Assembly (NCBI RefSeq): GCF_039908635.1
Contig: NZ_CP150918.1
Location: forward strand, 930,001 to 994,000
Source of the DNA: Pseudomonas purpurea
GTDB taxonomy: Bacteria; Pseudomonadota; Gammaproteobacteria; Pseudomonadales; Pseudomonadaceae
Length of the DNA: 64,000 nucleotides
Direction: 5' to 3'
Within the stretch, counting starts at the first letter, position 1. The number at the start of each line of letters is the position of its first letter. The notes under the pieces were generated by a model. The model made no database searches and had not been told where the DNA came from. It was given only the letters and a program-made list of their open reading frames with translations. The position numbers and the translations under genes were made by a program. This document shows, piece after piece, positions 46,223-56,537 of this stretch.

Positions 46223-48253
46223 GTGAAGAGCTTGCTCTATCCTGCTGTCGCACTGATGAACCGACTGAGCTTCGGCATGAAGTTCAGCTTGATCAGCGTG
46301 CTGTTTTTACTGCCGATGCTGGTGACCAACTTCTACCTGGTCCGCGATTCCTATCGCGAGTTCCAGGGCACCCAGGTCGAATTGCAGAGCCTGGACCTGT
46401 TGGGCAGCAGCTTGGCGTTGCGGCGGGACCTGGAAACCCTGAACAACCTCGTACAGATCAACGCCAGCCTCGGCCAGTCCGGCAAGGCTGGCGATGTCGA
46501 GACGAAGATCGCCGCCCTTGAGCAGACCATCCTGCAGCACTTGCAAGGTTTGAAGGCGATGACCGTCGACCCCGAGCTGGTCGCAGTGTTCGACGCCAAA
46601 CGCGATGAAATGATCAGCGCCTTCAAGGCCCAGCAAGCCGAAAACTCGCTGCAAAGCAAAAGCGCATTGATCGAAAAGTTGCTCGGCAGTGCGCAGATTT
46701 TCAGTCAGATCATCGCCAGTCAGGCCGGCCTGAGCCGCGACAACCAGAGCGACATGCGTCAGTTGAGCGAACTGATTACCAGCGTCACTCCGCACGTTAC
46801 CCAGATCCTCGGCGAAGGTCGGGCGATGGGGGCCTATTCCCTGGGGCAGGGCTTTCTCAACTCGTCTTCCAGCACCCGATTCGATGAACTGCTGGCGCAG
46901 ATCGAAAGGCTCCAGGCCGAGTACGGACTGAAGTTGCAGGACGCGCTGAGCTCCAGTGCAGCGGCCCGCGAGCGCCTCTCTTCATTGGCCGACACCAGCA
47001 AGGCGTCGCTGAAAAAGGCCAGCGAGCTGTTCGAGGAGCAAGTGGTCATGGCCGACACCCTCGATGCACCGTGGCCCGCGTTTTACGATCAGGTCAGCGA
47101 GTTGATGGCCCAGACTTACCAATTGAATGAAGCGACGCTGAAATTTCTCGATGTTCAGTTACAGCAACGTCTGGAGCAGAACCGCACGCACATGGTCCTT
47201 CAGGCGTCGGCCCTGACGGTGGTGTTCGTGCTGATCTTTTACCTCTACGGCGGCTTTTACGCCTCGACCCGCACCACGCTCAAGCGTCTGGGCGCGGTGA
47301 TGGAAAAAGTGGCGGCGGGTGACATGACCGTGACCTTTACCGCTCACAGCCGCGATGAGTTGGGCGAGTTGGGCAAGGTGTTCAATGGCACCGTGGCCAA
47401 GATTCACGACCTGATCGAATTGGTGGGCAAGACCGTCAACGAAGTCGAGCGGCAGGCCGGGCAAGTGGAGTCGGTGTCTGCCCAGAGCAATCAGGCCGTG
47501 GCCGGTCAACGCAGTCAGATCGAGCAGGTGGCCACGGCAATGAATCAGATGTCGGCCACAGCCCAGGAAGTGGCGCGCAGCGCGGCCGCGGCGGTCAGCA
47601 GCGCCCACAGCGTCAACGACGAAACCATCAGCGGCCGCGGCCTGGTGGAGTCGCAGCAGGGCAGTATTGCGCAACTCGCCAGCGAAATTGATTCCTCGGT
47701 GCAAGTCGTCAATCAACTGGCCAGTGACAGCCAATCCATCAGCCGCGTGCTGGAAGTGATCAAAAGCATCGCCGAACAGACCAATCTATTGGCGCTCAAT
47801 GCGGCCATCGAAGCCGCTCGGGCCGGTGCACAGGGGCGCGGTTTTGCGGTGGTCGCCGACGAGGTGCGAACCCTGGCCAAGCGTACGCAACAATCAACCG
47901 AAGAAATCGAACAGATGATCACCCGGCTGCACAGCGGCGTCGGCGCGGCCGTGAAGGCCATGGGCGTCAGCCACCAGACTGCGAGCGGTACGGTGGGGCA
48001 GTCGGAAAAGGTTCAGCAGGCGCTGGAAAACATCCTCGGCGCGGTGGGCATGATCGTCGATCAGAACCAGCAAATTGCCGCCGCCGTGGAGCAGCAGACC
48101 TCGGTGGCCCACGACATCGACCAGAACATCGTCGAAATCAACCGTGCCGGAGAGCGCACCGCCCAGGGCGCGCACCAGACCGAAGACGCCAGCCGGGCGC
48201 TCTCCGCACAAGTGGTGCAACTGAAGCAGTTGATCAGTGCGTTTCGCGTGTAA
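46223..48253 (+). CDS. Methyl-accepting chemotaxis protein
   Basis: A 676-residue chemoreceptor from GTG 46223 with GGGGGA upstream. TM1 at about residues 20-40 and TM2 at about 328-347 enclose a roughly 285-residue helical periplasmic sensor domain. A HAMP domain ([25 protein letters not shown]) and a long signalling coiled coil follow, with the hairpin tip [20 protein letters not shown] at about residue 520. The ligand is unknown; the size of the sensor suggests a four-helix-bundle-type double module. It is a single gene with no che partner nearby. Confidence 0.93.
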   Translation: MKSLLYPAVALMNRLSFGMKFSLISVLFLLPMLVTNFYLVRDSYREFQGTQVELQSLDLLGSSLALRRDLETLNNLVQINASLGQSGKAGDVETKIAALEQTILQHLQGLKAMTVDPELVAVFDAKRDEMISAFKAQQAENSLQSKSALIEKLLGSAQIFSQIIASQAGLSRDNQSDMRQLSELITSVTPHVTQILGEGRAMGAYSLGQGFLNSSSSTRFDELLAQIERLQAEYGLKLQDALSSSAAARERLSSLADTSKASLKKASELFEEQVVMADTLDAPWPAFYDQVSELMAQTYQLNEATLKFLDVQLQQRLEQNRTHMVLQASALTVVFVLIFYLYGGFYASTRTTLKRLGAVMEKVAAGDMTVTFTAHSRDELGELGKVFNGTVAKIHDLIELVGKTVNEVERQAGQVESVSAQSNQAVAGQRSQIEQVATAMNQMSATAQEVARSAAAAVSSAHSVNDETISGRGLVESQQGSIAQLASEIDSSVQVVNQLASDSQSISRVLEVIKSIAEQTNLLALNAAIEAARAGAQGRGFAVVADEVRTLAKRTQQSTEEIEQMITRLHSGVGAAVKAMGVSHQTASGTVGQSEKVQQALENILGAVGMIVDQNQQIAAAVEQQTSVAHDIDQNIVEINRAGERTAQGAHQTEDASRALSAQVVQLKQLISAFRV

Positions 48254-48444
48254 TTGGGTCAGGTGCCGAAGGAGTGCTGAATTCTCGGTGTTGTCTTGAT
48301 CTGAACAATCTGTAGTACTTATTAACTTTGTGTGTGGGCTGTTTCCTGTTTTCCTTCTCGGTCTGATTTTCTGTCGTCAATGATGGAAGATCCGCGTCTT
48401 TCGACCCGCTGGCTATCGCGCCACTGCCCTGAGGGAGTCCGTGT

Positions 48445-48834
48445 ATGACTGCTGCACCCATTGGAATCAAGGGCCGCTGTGCCCATTGCCAGATCACCTT
48501 GCTGCTTAAGCCCTGGCAGCTCAACGCGATTGCGATCAATGAGGCCTTTGCCTGTTCCCACTGTCAGCAAACCTTGCAGCTCAGTTGCCCGAAGCAGATC
48601 AAGCGCTTCAAGTCACTGGATGCGCTGGCGATGCTGCGCGCGAGCATGATCGTGCTGGTTTCCACTGCACTGTTGGTGGCGCTGGTGCTGGAATGGGTGG
48701 GCTTGCTCAGTGTGGTCGAGCAGTTGAACATTTCGCTGGTCGCGGTTTTTGTCTATTTCGTGGTGATGCGCCTGGCCCGGCATCGGCAGCACATGACGCT
48801 GATCCTGCAAGCCGCCAGGGCGCACGCCGACTGA
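48445..48834 (+). CDS. Zinc-ribbon membrane protein of unknown function
   Basis: A 129-residue protein starting MTAAPIGIKGRCAHCQITLL. Two CXXC pairs (CAHC at about 12-15 and CSHC at about 37-40) suggest a zinc ribbon. Two membrane helices follow at about residues 65-85 and 93-110. I know no function. Its stop TGA (48832-48834) directly abuts the tatD stop on the other strand with no spacer. Confidence 0.75.
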   Translation: MTAAPIGIKGRCAHCQITLLLKPWQLNAIAINEAFACSHCQQTLQLSCPKQIKRFKSLDALAMLRASMIVLVSTALLVALVLEWVGLLSVVEQLNISLVAVFVYFVVMRLARHRQHMTLILQAARAHAD

Positions 48835-49611
48835 CTACCAGTTGAACAACTCACAGGTGTTGGCGGTGCTGGCGGTGGCCAGTTGCTCGGGGGGAATGGC
48901 CATGATGTCGGCCAGCGCTGCGCAAATGGCGGGCAAGTGAGCCGGGCTGTTGCGTTGGCCGGGGAACATTGCGGGCGCCATGTCGGGTGAATCGGTTTCC
49001 AGCACTACGCTCGCCAACGGCAGTTGAGCGATCACCTTGCGCAGGCGCAAGGCTTGCGGCCAGGTCGCGGCACCGCCCAGGCCCAGTTTGAAACCCAGCT
49101 TGATGTACTCACGGGCTTCTTCCTGGCTGCCGGCGAAGGCATGGATGATCCCGCCGCGCTTGAGCTTGAAGCGTTTCAACATCGCAATCACCGCCGCATG
49201 GCTGCGCCGCACATGAAGCAGGGCGGGCAGCGCGAAGTCCGCTGCCAGTTGCAGTTGTGCCTCGAACAGCGCCTGTTGGCGTTGGCGGTCCAGGGCCTCC
49301 AGGAAATAATCCAGACCGATCTCGCCCACCGCACACAGTTGCCGATGCCCGGCCAGTCGGGTCAGCCAGTCGCCGAGTTCCGTCAGGTCGGCGGGGCGGT
49401 GTTCATCGAGGTAGACCGGGTGCAGGCCAAACGCGGCATGCAGGTCGGGATCGCGTTGCACCAGGTCCCAGAGGCGCTGCCAATTGCGCTGATAAACCCC
49501 CAGCACCACCATCCGCCGCACCCCTTGGGCGCGACAGTCCGCCAACAGTGTCTGGCGGTCGGCGTCGAACTCCGGAAAGTCCAGATGGGTGTGGCTGTCG
49601 ATCAGCTCCAC
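48835..49611 (-). CDS. tatD: TatD-family metal-dependent hydrolase
   Basis: The 258-residue protein starts at GTG 49611 (MELIDSHTHLDFPEFDAD) and is a TIM-barrel metallo-hydrolase with the HxH metal site, GEIGLDY, LHVRRSH and ETDSPDMAP motifs. TatD-type enzymes act as 3'-5' DNases or deacylases; the exact substrate is unsettled. Its start lies 2 bp after the cra stop, so it is co-transcribed with the fructose regulator, an association also seen in other pseudomonads. Confidence 0.93.
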   Translation of the reverse strand: MELIDSHTHLDFPEFDADRQTLLADCRAQGVRRMVVLGVYQRNWQRLWDLVQRDPDLHAAFGLHPVYLDEHRPADLTELGDWLTRLAGHRQLCAVGEIGLDYFLEALDRQRQQALFEAQLQLAADFALPALLHVRRSHAAVIAMLKRFKLKRGGIIHAFAGSQEEAREYIKLGFKLGLGGAATWPQALRLRKVIAQLPLASVVLETDSPDMAPAMFPGQRNSPAHLPAICAALADIMAIPPEQLATASTANTCELFNW

Positions 49612-49613
49612 GG

Positions 49614-50609
49614 TCAGTCCTGGCGAATGCGCTGCTTGAAGGTCCGTGCAATGGCTTGCACGCCGGGCTGGTACTGGCCGTCCTCGATAGCGGCGAGGGC
49701 CAGTTGCAAGGCTTTGTCGGCGATCAACGGGTGTTGCTGGGCCATGGCGTTGACCGGCAGCGGCAGGAAGTCCAGCAACTGAGTGTCGCCAAACGTACCG
49801 AGGCGCAGCGGGCGGGACTTGAGCGGGAAGTCGTGCAACGCATCGAACACGCCTTGCAGCAGCACGTAAGACGTGGTCACCAGCGCGTCCGGCAAATGGC
49901 CCAGGCGTTGCAGCAGCTCTTCCATCAACTGGCGCCCGCATTCACGGCTGAAAGACTCGCCGTGTTCGATCAGGACCTGGCCTTCGAAGCCCTCCAGCGC
50001 TTGTCTGAACCCGGCCGACCGCTCCTGGCTGATGCTCAGCTCGGGGCGTGCGCCGATCAATGCGATCTGCCGGGGTGCCGGTTGCAACAGGCTGCGGGTG
50101 AGGTGCAGGCTGGCTTCGCGATCATCGCTGATCACCGAGCAGAAATGCTCAGGCTCCATGACCCGGTCGATGGCAATCACCGGCATGCCCTTGGCCTGCA
50201 ACTGGCGGTAGCTGTCGTCGCCGGCCGGCAGGCAACTGGCGACGATCAGCGCATCGCAGCGGCGTGCACGAAACAGCGCCAGCAATTGCCGTTCGCTGTC
50301 CGGCGCATCGTCGGAGCTGGCGATCAGCAACTGATAGCCCCGCGCCCGGGCGCCTTGTTCGAGCAGCTTGGCGATTCGCGCGTAACTGGGGTTTTCCAGG
50401 TCCGGCAGAATGAACCCCAGCGTGCGGGTGTGCCGACTGCGCAACCCGGCCGCTTGAGGATTAGGCGTGAAGCCATGCTGCTCGACCACCGCGCGCACGC
50501 GCTCGACGGTGGCGCTGCTGATGCGCTGCTGTTCGGCCTTGCCATTGATGACATAGCTGGCGGTGGTGACGGACACACCGGCCAACTGGGCAATATCACT
50601 GAGTTTCAA
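49614..50609 (-). CDS. cra: Cra (FruR), LacI-family fructose regulator
   Basis: A 331-residue LacI-type repressor. The N-terminal HTH reads MKLSDIAQLAGVSVTTASYVINGKAEQQRIS, followed by a periplasmic-binding-protein-like effector domain. In Pseudomonas Cra responds to fructose-1-phosphate and controls mainly the fruBKA operon, unlike the global role in E. coli. It is divergent from fruB, and a near-perfect Cra operator lies between them. tatD follows in the same transcript. Confidence 0.95.
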   Translation of the reverse strand: MKLSDIAQLAGVSVTTASYVINGKAEQQRISSATVERVRAVVEQHGFTPNPQAAGLRSRHTRTLGFILPDLENPSYARIAKLLEQGARARGYQLLIASSDDAPDSERQLLALFRARRCDALIVASCLPAGDDSYRQLQAKGMPVIAIDRVMEPEHFCSVISDDREASLHLTRSLLQPAPRQIALIGARPELSISQERSAGFRQALEGFEGQVLIEHGESFSRECGRQLMEELLQRLGHLPDALVTTSYVLLQGVFDALHDFPLKSRPLRLGTFGDTQLLDFLPLPVNAMAQQHPLIADKALQLALAAIEDGQYQPGVQAIARTFKQRIRQD

Positions 50610-50753
50610 CCCGGGAGTTCCTTGTTTTTCGAGCTTGCCCCGACATTTTGTCCAATCCTACCCGATTAGGGCAGGCGACCATTGTCGCAGCGCATCCGAT
50701 GCGTTGGACTTCAAGCCTTGAAGATTATCGAGTAACGTAGTCATTCATCTAGA

Positions 50754-50765
50754 TTAAACGTTTCA
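50754..50765. promoter_or_regulatory. Cra operator upstream of fruBKA
   Basis: TTAAACGTTTCA matches the Cra/FruR consensus TGAAACGTTTCA at 11 of 12 positions and equals the site I recall from the P. putida fruB promoter. It lies 135 bp upstream of fruB and 145 bp from the cra start, so it could serve both genes. Confidence 0.8.
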
Positions 50766-50900
50766 GCAGGCGTATTTTCCTCGTTATTGGCTATTTTGGC
50801 CGGTTCTGCCGTGAAACCGCCAAAGAGTGTCTACATAAAAGCCTAAGCTGATTCATTCAAAACAATACCTGGTGCATCACCGCGCCAAAAAGGAGAAAGC

Positions 50901-53762
50901 ATGCTTGAGCTCACCCCGGAGCAGATATCCATGGGCCAGTCGGCCGTGGATAAAGCCGCTGCATTGCACCTGCTGGCCGACACGCTGGTGGCCGATGGTC
51001 TGGTGGCCGACGGTTACCTCGCCGGTTTGCAGGCCCGAGAGGCACAGGGCTCGACCTTTCTCGGTCAAGGTATTGCCATTCCCCACGGCACGCCCGAAAC
51101 CCGTGACCTGGTGTTTGCCACCGGCGTGCGGCTGTTGCAGTTTCCCGATGGCGTGGACTGGGGCGACGGGCAAATCGTTTACCTGGCGATTGGTATCGCT
51201 GCCAAATCCGACGAGCATTTGCGCTTGTTGCAACTGTTGACTCGCGCCCTCGGTGAAACCGATCTGGGCCAGGCGTTGCGCCGGGCCAGTTCCGCCGAGG
51301 CCTTGCTGAAACTGCTGCAAGGCGCGCCGCAGGAGTTGGCGCTGGATGCACAGATGATCGGCCTGGGGGTTTCCGCCGACGACTTTGAAGAACTGGTCTG
51401 GCGCGGCGCCCGGTTGTTGCGTCAGGCTGACTGCGTCAGCAACGGTTTCTCGGCGGTATTGCAGCAAGTCGAAGCGCTGCCGCTGGGCGACGGATTGTGG
51501 TGGTTGCACAGTGAACAAACGGTCAAGCGGCCGGGACTGGCCTTCGTCACCCCCGATAAACCGATGCGTTACCTCGGCCAGCCGCTGAGCGGGTTGTTTT
51601 GCCTGGCGAGCCTGGGTGAAGCCCATCAGGCGTTGCTCGAACGTCTTTGCGCCTTGCTGATCGAAGGCCGCGGGCATGAACTGGGCCGCGCCACCAGCAG
51701 CCGCGCGGTGCTGCAAGTGTTGGGCGGTGAGTTGCCGGCCGATTGGCCGAGTGCCCGCATCGCCCTGGCCAACGCCCACGGTTTGCATGCGCGGCCAGCG
51801 AAAATCCTCGCGCAATTGGCGAAAAGTTTTGACGGCGAGATTCGCGTCAGGCTTGTCGACGGCCAGGACAACGCGGTGTCGGTGAAGAGCCTGAGCAAAC
51901 TGCTCAGCCTAGGTGCCCGGCGTGGGCAGGTGCTGGAGCTGATCGCCGAACCGAGTATCGCGGCAGACGCGTTGCCCGCGTTGTTGGCTGCCATCGAGGA
52001 GGGGCTGGGCGAAGAAGTCGAACCGTTGCCGGCCATCAACGCGCAGCGCGAGGTGGTCGCGGACATCGCCACGGTCGTGCTTGCTCCCGCCTCGGGCAGC
52101 CTGATCCAGGCCATCGCCGCCGCGCCGGGAATTGCCATTGGTCCGGCCCATGTTCAGGTGCTGCAAGCGATTGATTACCCGCTGCGTGGCGAATCCACGG
52201 CCATCGAGCGCGAGCGTCTGAAAGCTGCACTGGCCGCTGTCCGCCGCGACATCGAAGGGCTGATCCAGCGCAGCAAGGCCAAGGCGATTCGCGAAATTTT
52301 CATCACCCATCAGGAAATGCTCGACGACCCGGAACTGACCGACGAAGTCGACACGCGCCTCAAACAGGGCGAAAGCGCCGAAGCGGCGTGGATGGCGGTG
52401 ATCGAGGCGGCAGCCAAACAACAGGAAGCCTTGCAGGACGCCTTGCTCGCCGAGCGTGCGGCCGACTTGCGCGACATCGGTCGGCGGGTGCTGGCGCAGC
52501 TGTGCGGTATTGAAACCCCGAGCGAACCGGATCAGCCTTACATTCTGGTGATGGACGAGGTCGGTCCATCGGATGTGGCACGCCTAGATCCGACTCGGGT
52601 GGCCGGTATTCTCACGGCACGTGGCGGCGCCACCGCCCACAGCGCCATCGTCGCCCGGGCCTTGGGCATTCCGGCGCTGGTCGGTGCTGGCGCGGCGGTG
52701 TTGCTGCTGGCGCCGGGCACGCCGTTGCTGCTCGACGGTCAACGCGGTCGGCTGCATGTCGACGCCGATGCCGCGACCTTGCAGCGCGCCACTGAAGAAC
52801 GCGACAGCCGTGAACAACGCCTGCAAGCCGCAGCAGTGCAGCGTCATCAACCGGCGCTGACCACCGACGGTCACGCGGTGGAAGTGTTCGCCAACATCGG
52901 CGAAAGCGCGGGCGTGATCAGCGCCGTCGAGCAGGGCGCCGAAGGCATTGGTCTGCTGCGCACCGAACTGATTTTCATGGCCCACCCGCAAGCCCCGGAT
53001 GAGGCCACCCAGGAAGCCGAGTACCGCCGTGTGCTCGATGGCTTGGCCGGGCGGCCGCTGGTGGTGCGCACCCTGGACGTGGGCGGCGACAAACCGCTGC
53101 CATATTGGCCGATTGCCAAGGAAGAAAACCCGTTCCTCGGCGTGCGCGGTATTCGCCTGACCTTGCAGCGTCCGCAGATCATGGAAGCGCAGTTGCGTGC
53201 CTTGTTGCGCGCTGCCGACAACCGTCCGTTGCGGATCATGTTCCCGATGGTCGGCAGCGTCGATGAATGGCGTCAGGCGCGGGACATGACCGAGCGCCTG
53301 CGTCTGGAAATCCCGGTGGCCGACCTGCAACTGGGGATCATGATCGAAGTGCCATCGGCCGCCTTGCTGGCGCCGGTCCTGGCCAAAGAAGTCGATTTCT
53401 TCAGTGTCGGCACCAACGACCTGACGCAGTACACCCTGGCCATCGACCGTGGTCACCCGACCTTGTCGGCCCAGGCCGATGGCTTGCACCCGGCGGTGCT
53501 GCAACTGATCGACATCACCGTGCGCGCCGCCCATGCCCATGGCAAATGGGTGGGTGTGTGCGGCGAGCTGGCAGCCGACCCGTTGGCGGTGCCGGTGCTG
53601 GTGGGGCTGGGCGTGGACGAATTGAGCGTCTCGGCACGCAGCATCGGCGAGGTCAAGGCGCGGGTTCGCGAACTGAGCCTTGCGCAGGTAAAACAGCTGG
53701 CCCAACAGGCATTGGCCGTGGGCAGCGCGAACGAAGTGCGTGCATTAGTGGAGGTGCTGTGA
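50901..53762 (+). CDS. fruB: FruB, fructose PTS multiphosphoryl transfer protein (EIIA-HPr-EI)
   Basis: A 953-residue fusion that carries phosphate from PEP to FruA. The EIIA domain has its active histidine in IPHGTPETR (His62). The HPr domain has His296 in NAHGLHARPA. The EI domain has His580 in GGATAHSAIVAR, with the PEP-binding barrel and VCGELAADP near the C-terminus. All three phosphorylation sites are present, so it is self-contained. Its stop overlaps the fruK ATG (TGATG). Confidence 0.97.
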   Translation: MLELTPEQISMGQSAVDKAAALHLLADTLVADGLVADGYLAGLQAREAQGSTFLGQGIAIPHGTPETRDLVFATGVRLLQFPDGVDWGDGQIVYLAIGIAAKSDEHLRLLQLLTRALGETDLGQALRRASSAEALLKLLQGAPQELALDAQMIGLGVSADDFEELVWRGARLLRQADCVSNGFSAVLQQVEALPLGDGLWWLHSEQTVKRPGLAFVTPDKPMRYLGQPLSGLFCLASLGEAHQALLERLCALLIEGRGHELGRATSSRAVLQVLGGELPADWPSARIALANAHGLHARPAKILAQLAKSFDGEIRVRLVDGQDNAVSVKSLSKLLSLGARRGQVLELIAEPSIAADALPALLAAIEEGLGEEVEPLPAINAQREVVADIATVVLAPASGSLIQAIAAAPGIAIGPAHVQVLQAIDYPLRGESTAIERERLKAALAAVRRDIEGLIQRSKAKAIREIFITHQEMLDDPELTDEVDTRLKQGESAEAAWMAVIEAAAKQQEALQDALLAERAADLRDIGRRVLAQLCGIETPSEPDQPYILVMDEVGPSDVARLDPTRVAGILTARGGATAHSAIVARALGIPALVGAGAAVLLLAPGTPLLLDGQRGRLHVDADAATLQRATEERDSREQRLQAAAVQRHQPALTTDGHAVEVFANIGESAGVISAVEQGAEGIGLLRTELIFMAHPQAPDEATQEAEYRRVLDGLAGRPLVVRTLDVGGDKPLPYWPIAKEENPFLGVRGIRLTLQRPQIMEAQLRALLRAADNRPLRIMFPMVGSVDEWRQARDMTERLRLEIPVADLQLGIMIEVPSAALLAPVLAKEVDFFSVGTNDLTQYTLAIDRGHPTLSAQADGLHPAVLQLIDITVRAAHAHGKWVGVCGELAADPLAVPVLVGLGVDELSVSARSIGEVKARVRELSLAQVKQLAQQALAVGSANEVRALVEVL

Positions 53763-54703
53763 TGGCGAAGATTTTAACCCTGACCCTCAACCCGGCGCTG
53801 GACCTCACGGTGCAGTTGCCACAGTTGGCGCTCGGTCAGGTCAACCGCAGCGAAACCATGCACACCCACGCCGCCGGCAAGGGTGTGAACGTTGCACAGG
53901 TGCTGGCGGATCTGGGGCATCACGTCACGGTCAGCGGTTTTCTCGGTGAAGACAATCCACAGGCGTTCGAAGCGTTGTTTGCCCGGCGTGGTTTTGTCGA
54001 TGCGTTTATCCGCGTGCCGGGGGAAACCCGCAGCAACCTCAAACTGGCGGAAAGTGGCGGGCGCATCACTGATTTGAACGGTCCTGGGCCAGTGGTCAAT
54101 GCCGCAGCGCAGCAAGCGTTGCTTGATCGTCTGGATCAAATAGCCGTGGGGTTTGATGCGGTGGTGGTCGCCGGCAGTTTGCCCCGTGGCGTCAGCCCGC
54201 AGTGGTTGCAGGCACTGGTGCTGCGGCTCAAGTCCAAAGGCTTGAAAGTGGCCCTGGACACCAGCGGCGAAGCCTTGCGGGCGGGGCTGGCGGCGGGGCC
54301 GTGGCTGATCAAGCCCAACACTGAAGAACTGGCCGAGGCGCTGGGCTGCGAGGTGGTTTCGGTGACCGCGCAAGCCGAAGCGGCGAGCCGCTTGCATGCT
54401 CAGGGCATCGAACACGTGGTGATTTCCAACGGCGCCCATGGCGTGAACTGGTTCAGCGTCGGCTCGGCGATGCACGCCACGCCACCCAAGGTCAGTGTGG
54501 CCAGTACGGTGGGTGCGGGTGATTCACTGTTGGCGGGCATGCTGCACGGTCTGCTCAGCGCCGAGATGCCTGAACAGACCTTGCGCACGGCCACCGCGAT
54601 TGCCGCCCTGGCGGTCACGCAGATCGGTTTCGGGATCAGCGATAGCGCGCAACTGGCGCAGCTCGAACAACGGGTGCGTGTTCACCCGCTGACAGAACAA
54701 TAA
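53762..54703 (+). CDS. fruK: FruK, 1-phosphofructokinase
   Basis: A 313-residue PfkB-family kinase starting MAKILTLTLNPALDLTV at 53762. It phosphorylates fructose-1-phosphate to fructose-1,6-bisphosphate. N-terminal GKGVNVAQVLADLG and the C-terminal catalytic VGAGDSLLAG are intact. It overlaps fruB by one base and precedes fruA by 10 bp. Because it consumes the Cra effector, it also influences regulation of the operon. Confidence 0.96.
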   Translation: MAKILTLTLNPALDLTVQLPQLALGQVNRSETMHTHAAGKGVNVAQVLADLGHHVTVSGFLGEDNPQAFEALFARRGFVDAFIRVPGETRSNLKLAESGGRITDLNGPGPVVNAAAQQALLDRLDQIAVGFDAVVVAGSLPRGVSPQWLQALVLRLKSKGLKVALDTSGEALRAGLAAGPWLIKPNTEELAEALGCEVVSVTAQAEAASRLHAQGIEHVVISNGAHGVNWFSVGSAMHATPPKVSVASTVGAGDSLLAGMLHGLLSAEMPEQTLRTATAIAALAVTQIGFGISDSAQLAQLEQRVRVHPLTEQ

Positions 54704-54713
54704 GAGGTTGGTC

Positions 54714-56453
54714 ATGAAGTTAGCCATTGTTACTGCCTGCCCCAATGGCATGGTCACCAGTGTGCTGTGCGCCCGTTTGCTGGAGGCGGCCGCGCAGCGT
54801 CAGGGCTGGATGACCTGCGTCGAAGTGCACGATGCGGCGCACCCCGAACGCCAGTTGTCCGCCGCGACCCTTGAGGATGCCGAGTGGGTGTTGCTAGTCA
54901 GCACCGGGGCTGTGGATAAGTCGCGGTTCGTCGGTAAACGCCTGTTCCAGAGCACACCGTCCCAGGCCTTGCAGGATGTGGACGCGGTGCTGCGCCGTGG
55001 TGCTGAAGAGGCTCAGGTCTACGTCGCACCGCAAGTCGCCGTTGCGCCGGTCACCCTCGGCAAACGTGCGCCACGTCTGGTGGCAGTCACCGCGTGCCCG
55101 ACCGGTGTGGCTCACACCTTCATGGCCGCCGAAGCCTTGCAGCAAGCGGCCAAGCGTTTGGGTTATGACCTGCAAGTGGAAACCCAGGGTTCGGTCGGCG
55201 CTCGCAATCCGTTGAGCGCGCAGGCCATCAATGACGCCGATGTGGTGCTGTTGGCGGCTGACATCGAAGTCGCCACCGAGCGTTTCGCCGGCAAGAAAAT
55301 CTACCGCTGCGGCACCGGCATCGCTCTGAAGCAGGCCGAAGCCACCCTCAACAAAGCCTTGGCCGAAGCCACGCAAGAAACCGCGTCGACTGGCGCCAAG
55401 GGCCCGGCCAGGCAAGAGAAGACCGGCGTCTACAAGCACCTGCTGACCGGTGTGTCGTTCATGCTGCCGATGGTGGTGGCGGGCGGCTTGATGATCGCCT
55501 TGTCGTTTGTCTTCGGCATCACCGCGTTCAAGGAACCCGGCACGTTGGCGGCGGCGCTGATGCAGATCGGTGGCGACACCGCGTTCAAACTGATGGTGCC
55601 GTTACTGGCCGGTTACATCGCTTATTCGATTGCCGACCGTCCGGGCCTGGCGCCGGGGATGATCGGCGGTTTGCTGGCCAGCACATTGGGCGCCGGGTTT
55701 ATCGGCGGGATCATTGCCGGGTTCATCGCCGGTTACGCGGCGCAGGCGATCAACCGTTATGCGCGGTTGCCACAGAGTCTGGAGGCGCTGAAGCCGATCT
55801 TGATCATTCCGTTGCTGGCGAGCCTGTTCACCGGCCTGGTGATGATTTATGTGGTTGGCAAACCGGTGGCCGGGCTGCTCGAAGGGCTGACCCATTTCCT
55901 CGACAGCATGGGCACCACCAACGCGATTCTGTTGGGGGTATTGCTCGGCGGCATGATGTGCGTCGACCTCGGCGGGCCGATCAACAAGGCTGCGTATGCG
56001 TTCTCGGTGGGGCTGCTGGCGTCGCAGAGTTATGCACCGATGGCCGCGACCATGGCCGCCGGGATGGTGCCGCCGATTGGCCTGGGCATCGCCACCTTCA
56101 TTGCCCGGCGCAAGTTCGCCCAGACCGAGCGCGAAGCCGGTAAAGCCGCGTTGGTGCTGGGGTTGTGTTTCATTTCCGAAGGGGCGATTCCGTTTGCCGC
56201 CAAGGACCCGTTGCGGGTGATTCCGGCAAGCATTGCCGGGGGCGCGTTGACCGGTGCGCTGTCGATGTATTTCGGCTGCAAACTGATGGCGCCCCACGGT
56301 GGTTTGTTCGTGATGCTGATCCCCAATGCGATCAATCATGCCTTGCTGTACCTGTTGGCGATTGTCGCCGGGAGCGTGCTGACGGCGGTGGTGTACGCGG
56401 TGGTCAAGCGCCCGGAAGTGATGGAGTTGGCGCTGGAACCCGCCAAGGCCTGA
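54714..56453 (+). CDS. fruA: FruA, fructose-specific PTS permease EIIBC
   Basis: The 579-residue protein starts MKLAIVTACPNG at 54714, with AGAGG upstream. Two EIIB-like domains lie in tandem: an N-terminal one with Cys9 and a second with the active VTACPTGVAHTF (Cys128). They are followed by the membrane EIIC domain (about ten helices, HLLTGVSFMLPMVVAGGL). It imports fructose as fructose-1-phosphate. The duplicated EIIB is normal for this enzyme; the first copy is usually the divergent one (EIIB'). Confidence 0.97.
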   Translation: MKLAIVTACPNGMVTSVLCARLLEAAAQRQGWMTCVEVHDAAHPERQLSAATLEDAEWVLLVSTGAVDKSRFVGKRLFQSTPSQALQDVDAVLRRGAEEAQVYVAPQVAVAPVTLGKRAPRLVAVTACPTGVAHTFMAAEALQQAAKRLGYDLQVETQGSVGARNPLSAQAINDADVVLLAADIEVATERFAGKKIYRCGTGIALKQAEATLNKALAEATQETASTGAKGPARQEKTGVYKHLLTGVSFMLPMVVAGGLMIALSFVFGITAFKEPGTLAAALMQIGGDTAFKLMVPLLAGYIAYSIADRPGLAPGMIGGLLASTLGAGFIGGIIAGFIAGYAAQAINRYARLPQSLEALKPILIIPLLASLFTGLVMIYVVGKPVAGLLEGLTHFLDSMGTTNAILLGVLLGGMMCVDLGGPINKAAYAFSVGLLASQSYAPMAATMAAGMVPPIGLGIATFIARRKFAQTEREAGKAALVLGLCFISEGAIPFAAKDPLRVIPASIAGGALTGALSMYFGCKLMAPHGGLFVMLIPNAINHALLYLLAIVAGSVLTAVVYAVVKRPEVMELALEPAKA

Positions 56454-56537
56454 TTTGCTCCCTCGCCACAGAGGTCGGTGTCTGTCACACCGGTTTCATA
56501 CAGCCATGCTTAAGTTTCCCTTTTAAGGGAGAACACC

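Noticed and set aside
53267..53761. In-frame upstream extension of fruK into fruB
   Set aside because: The 165 extra codons are a shadow frame of fruB; FruK homologues start at MAKILTLTLNPALD.
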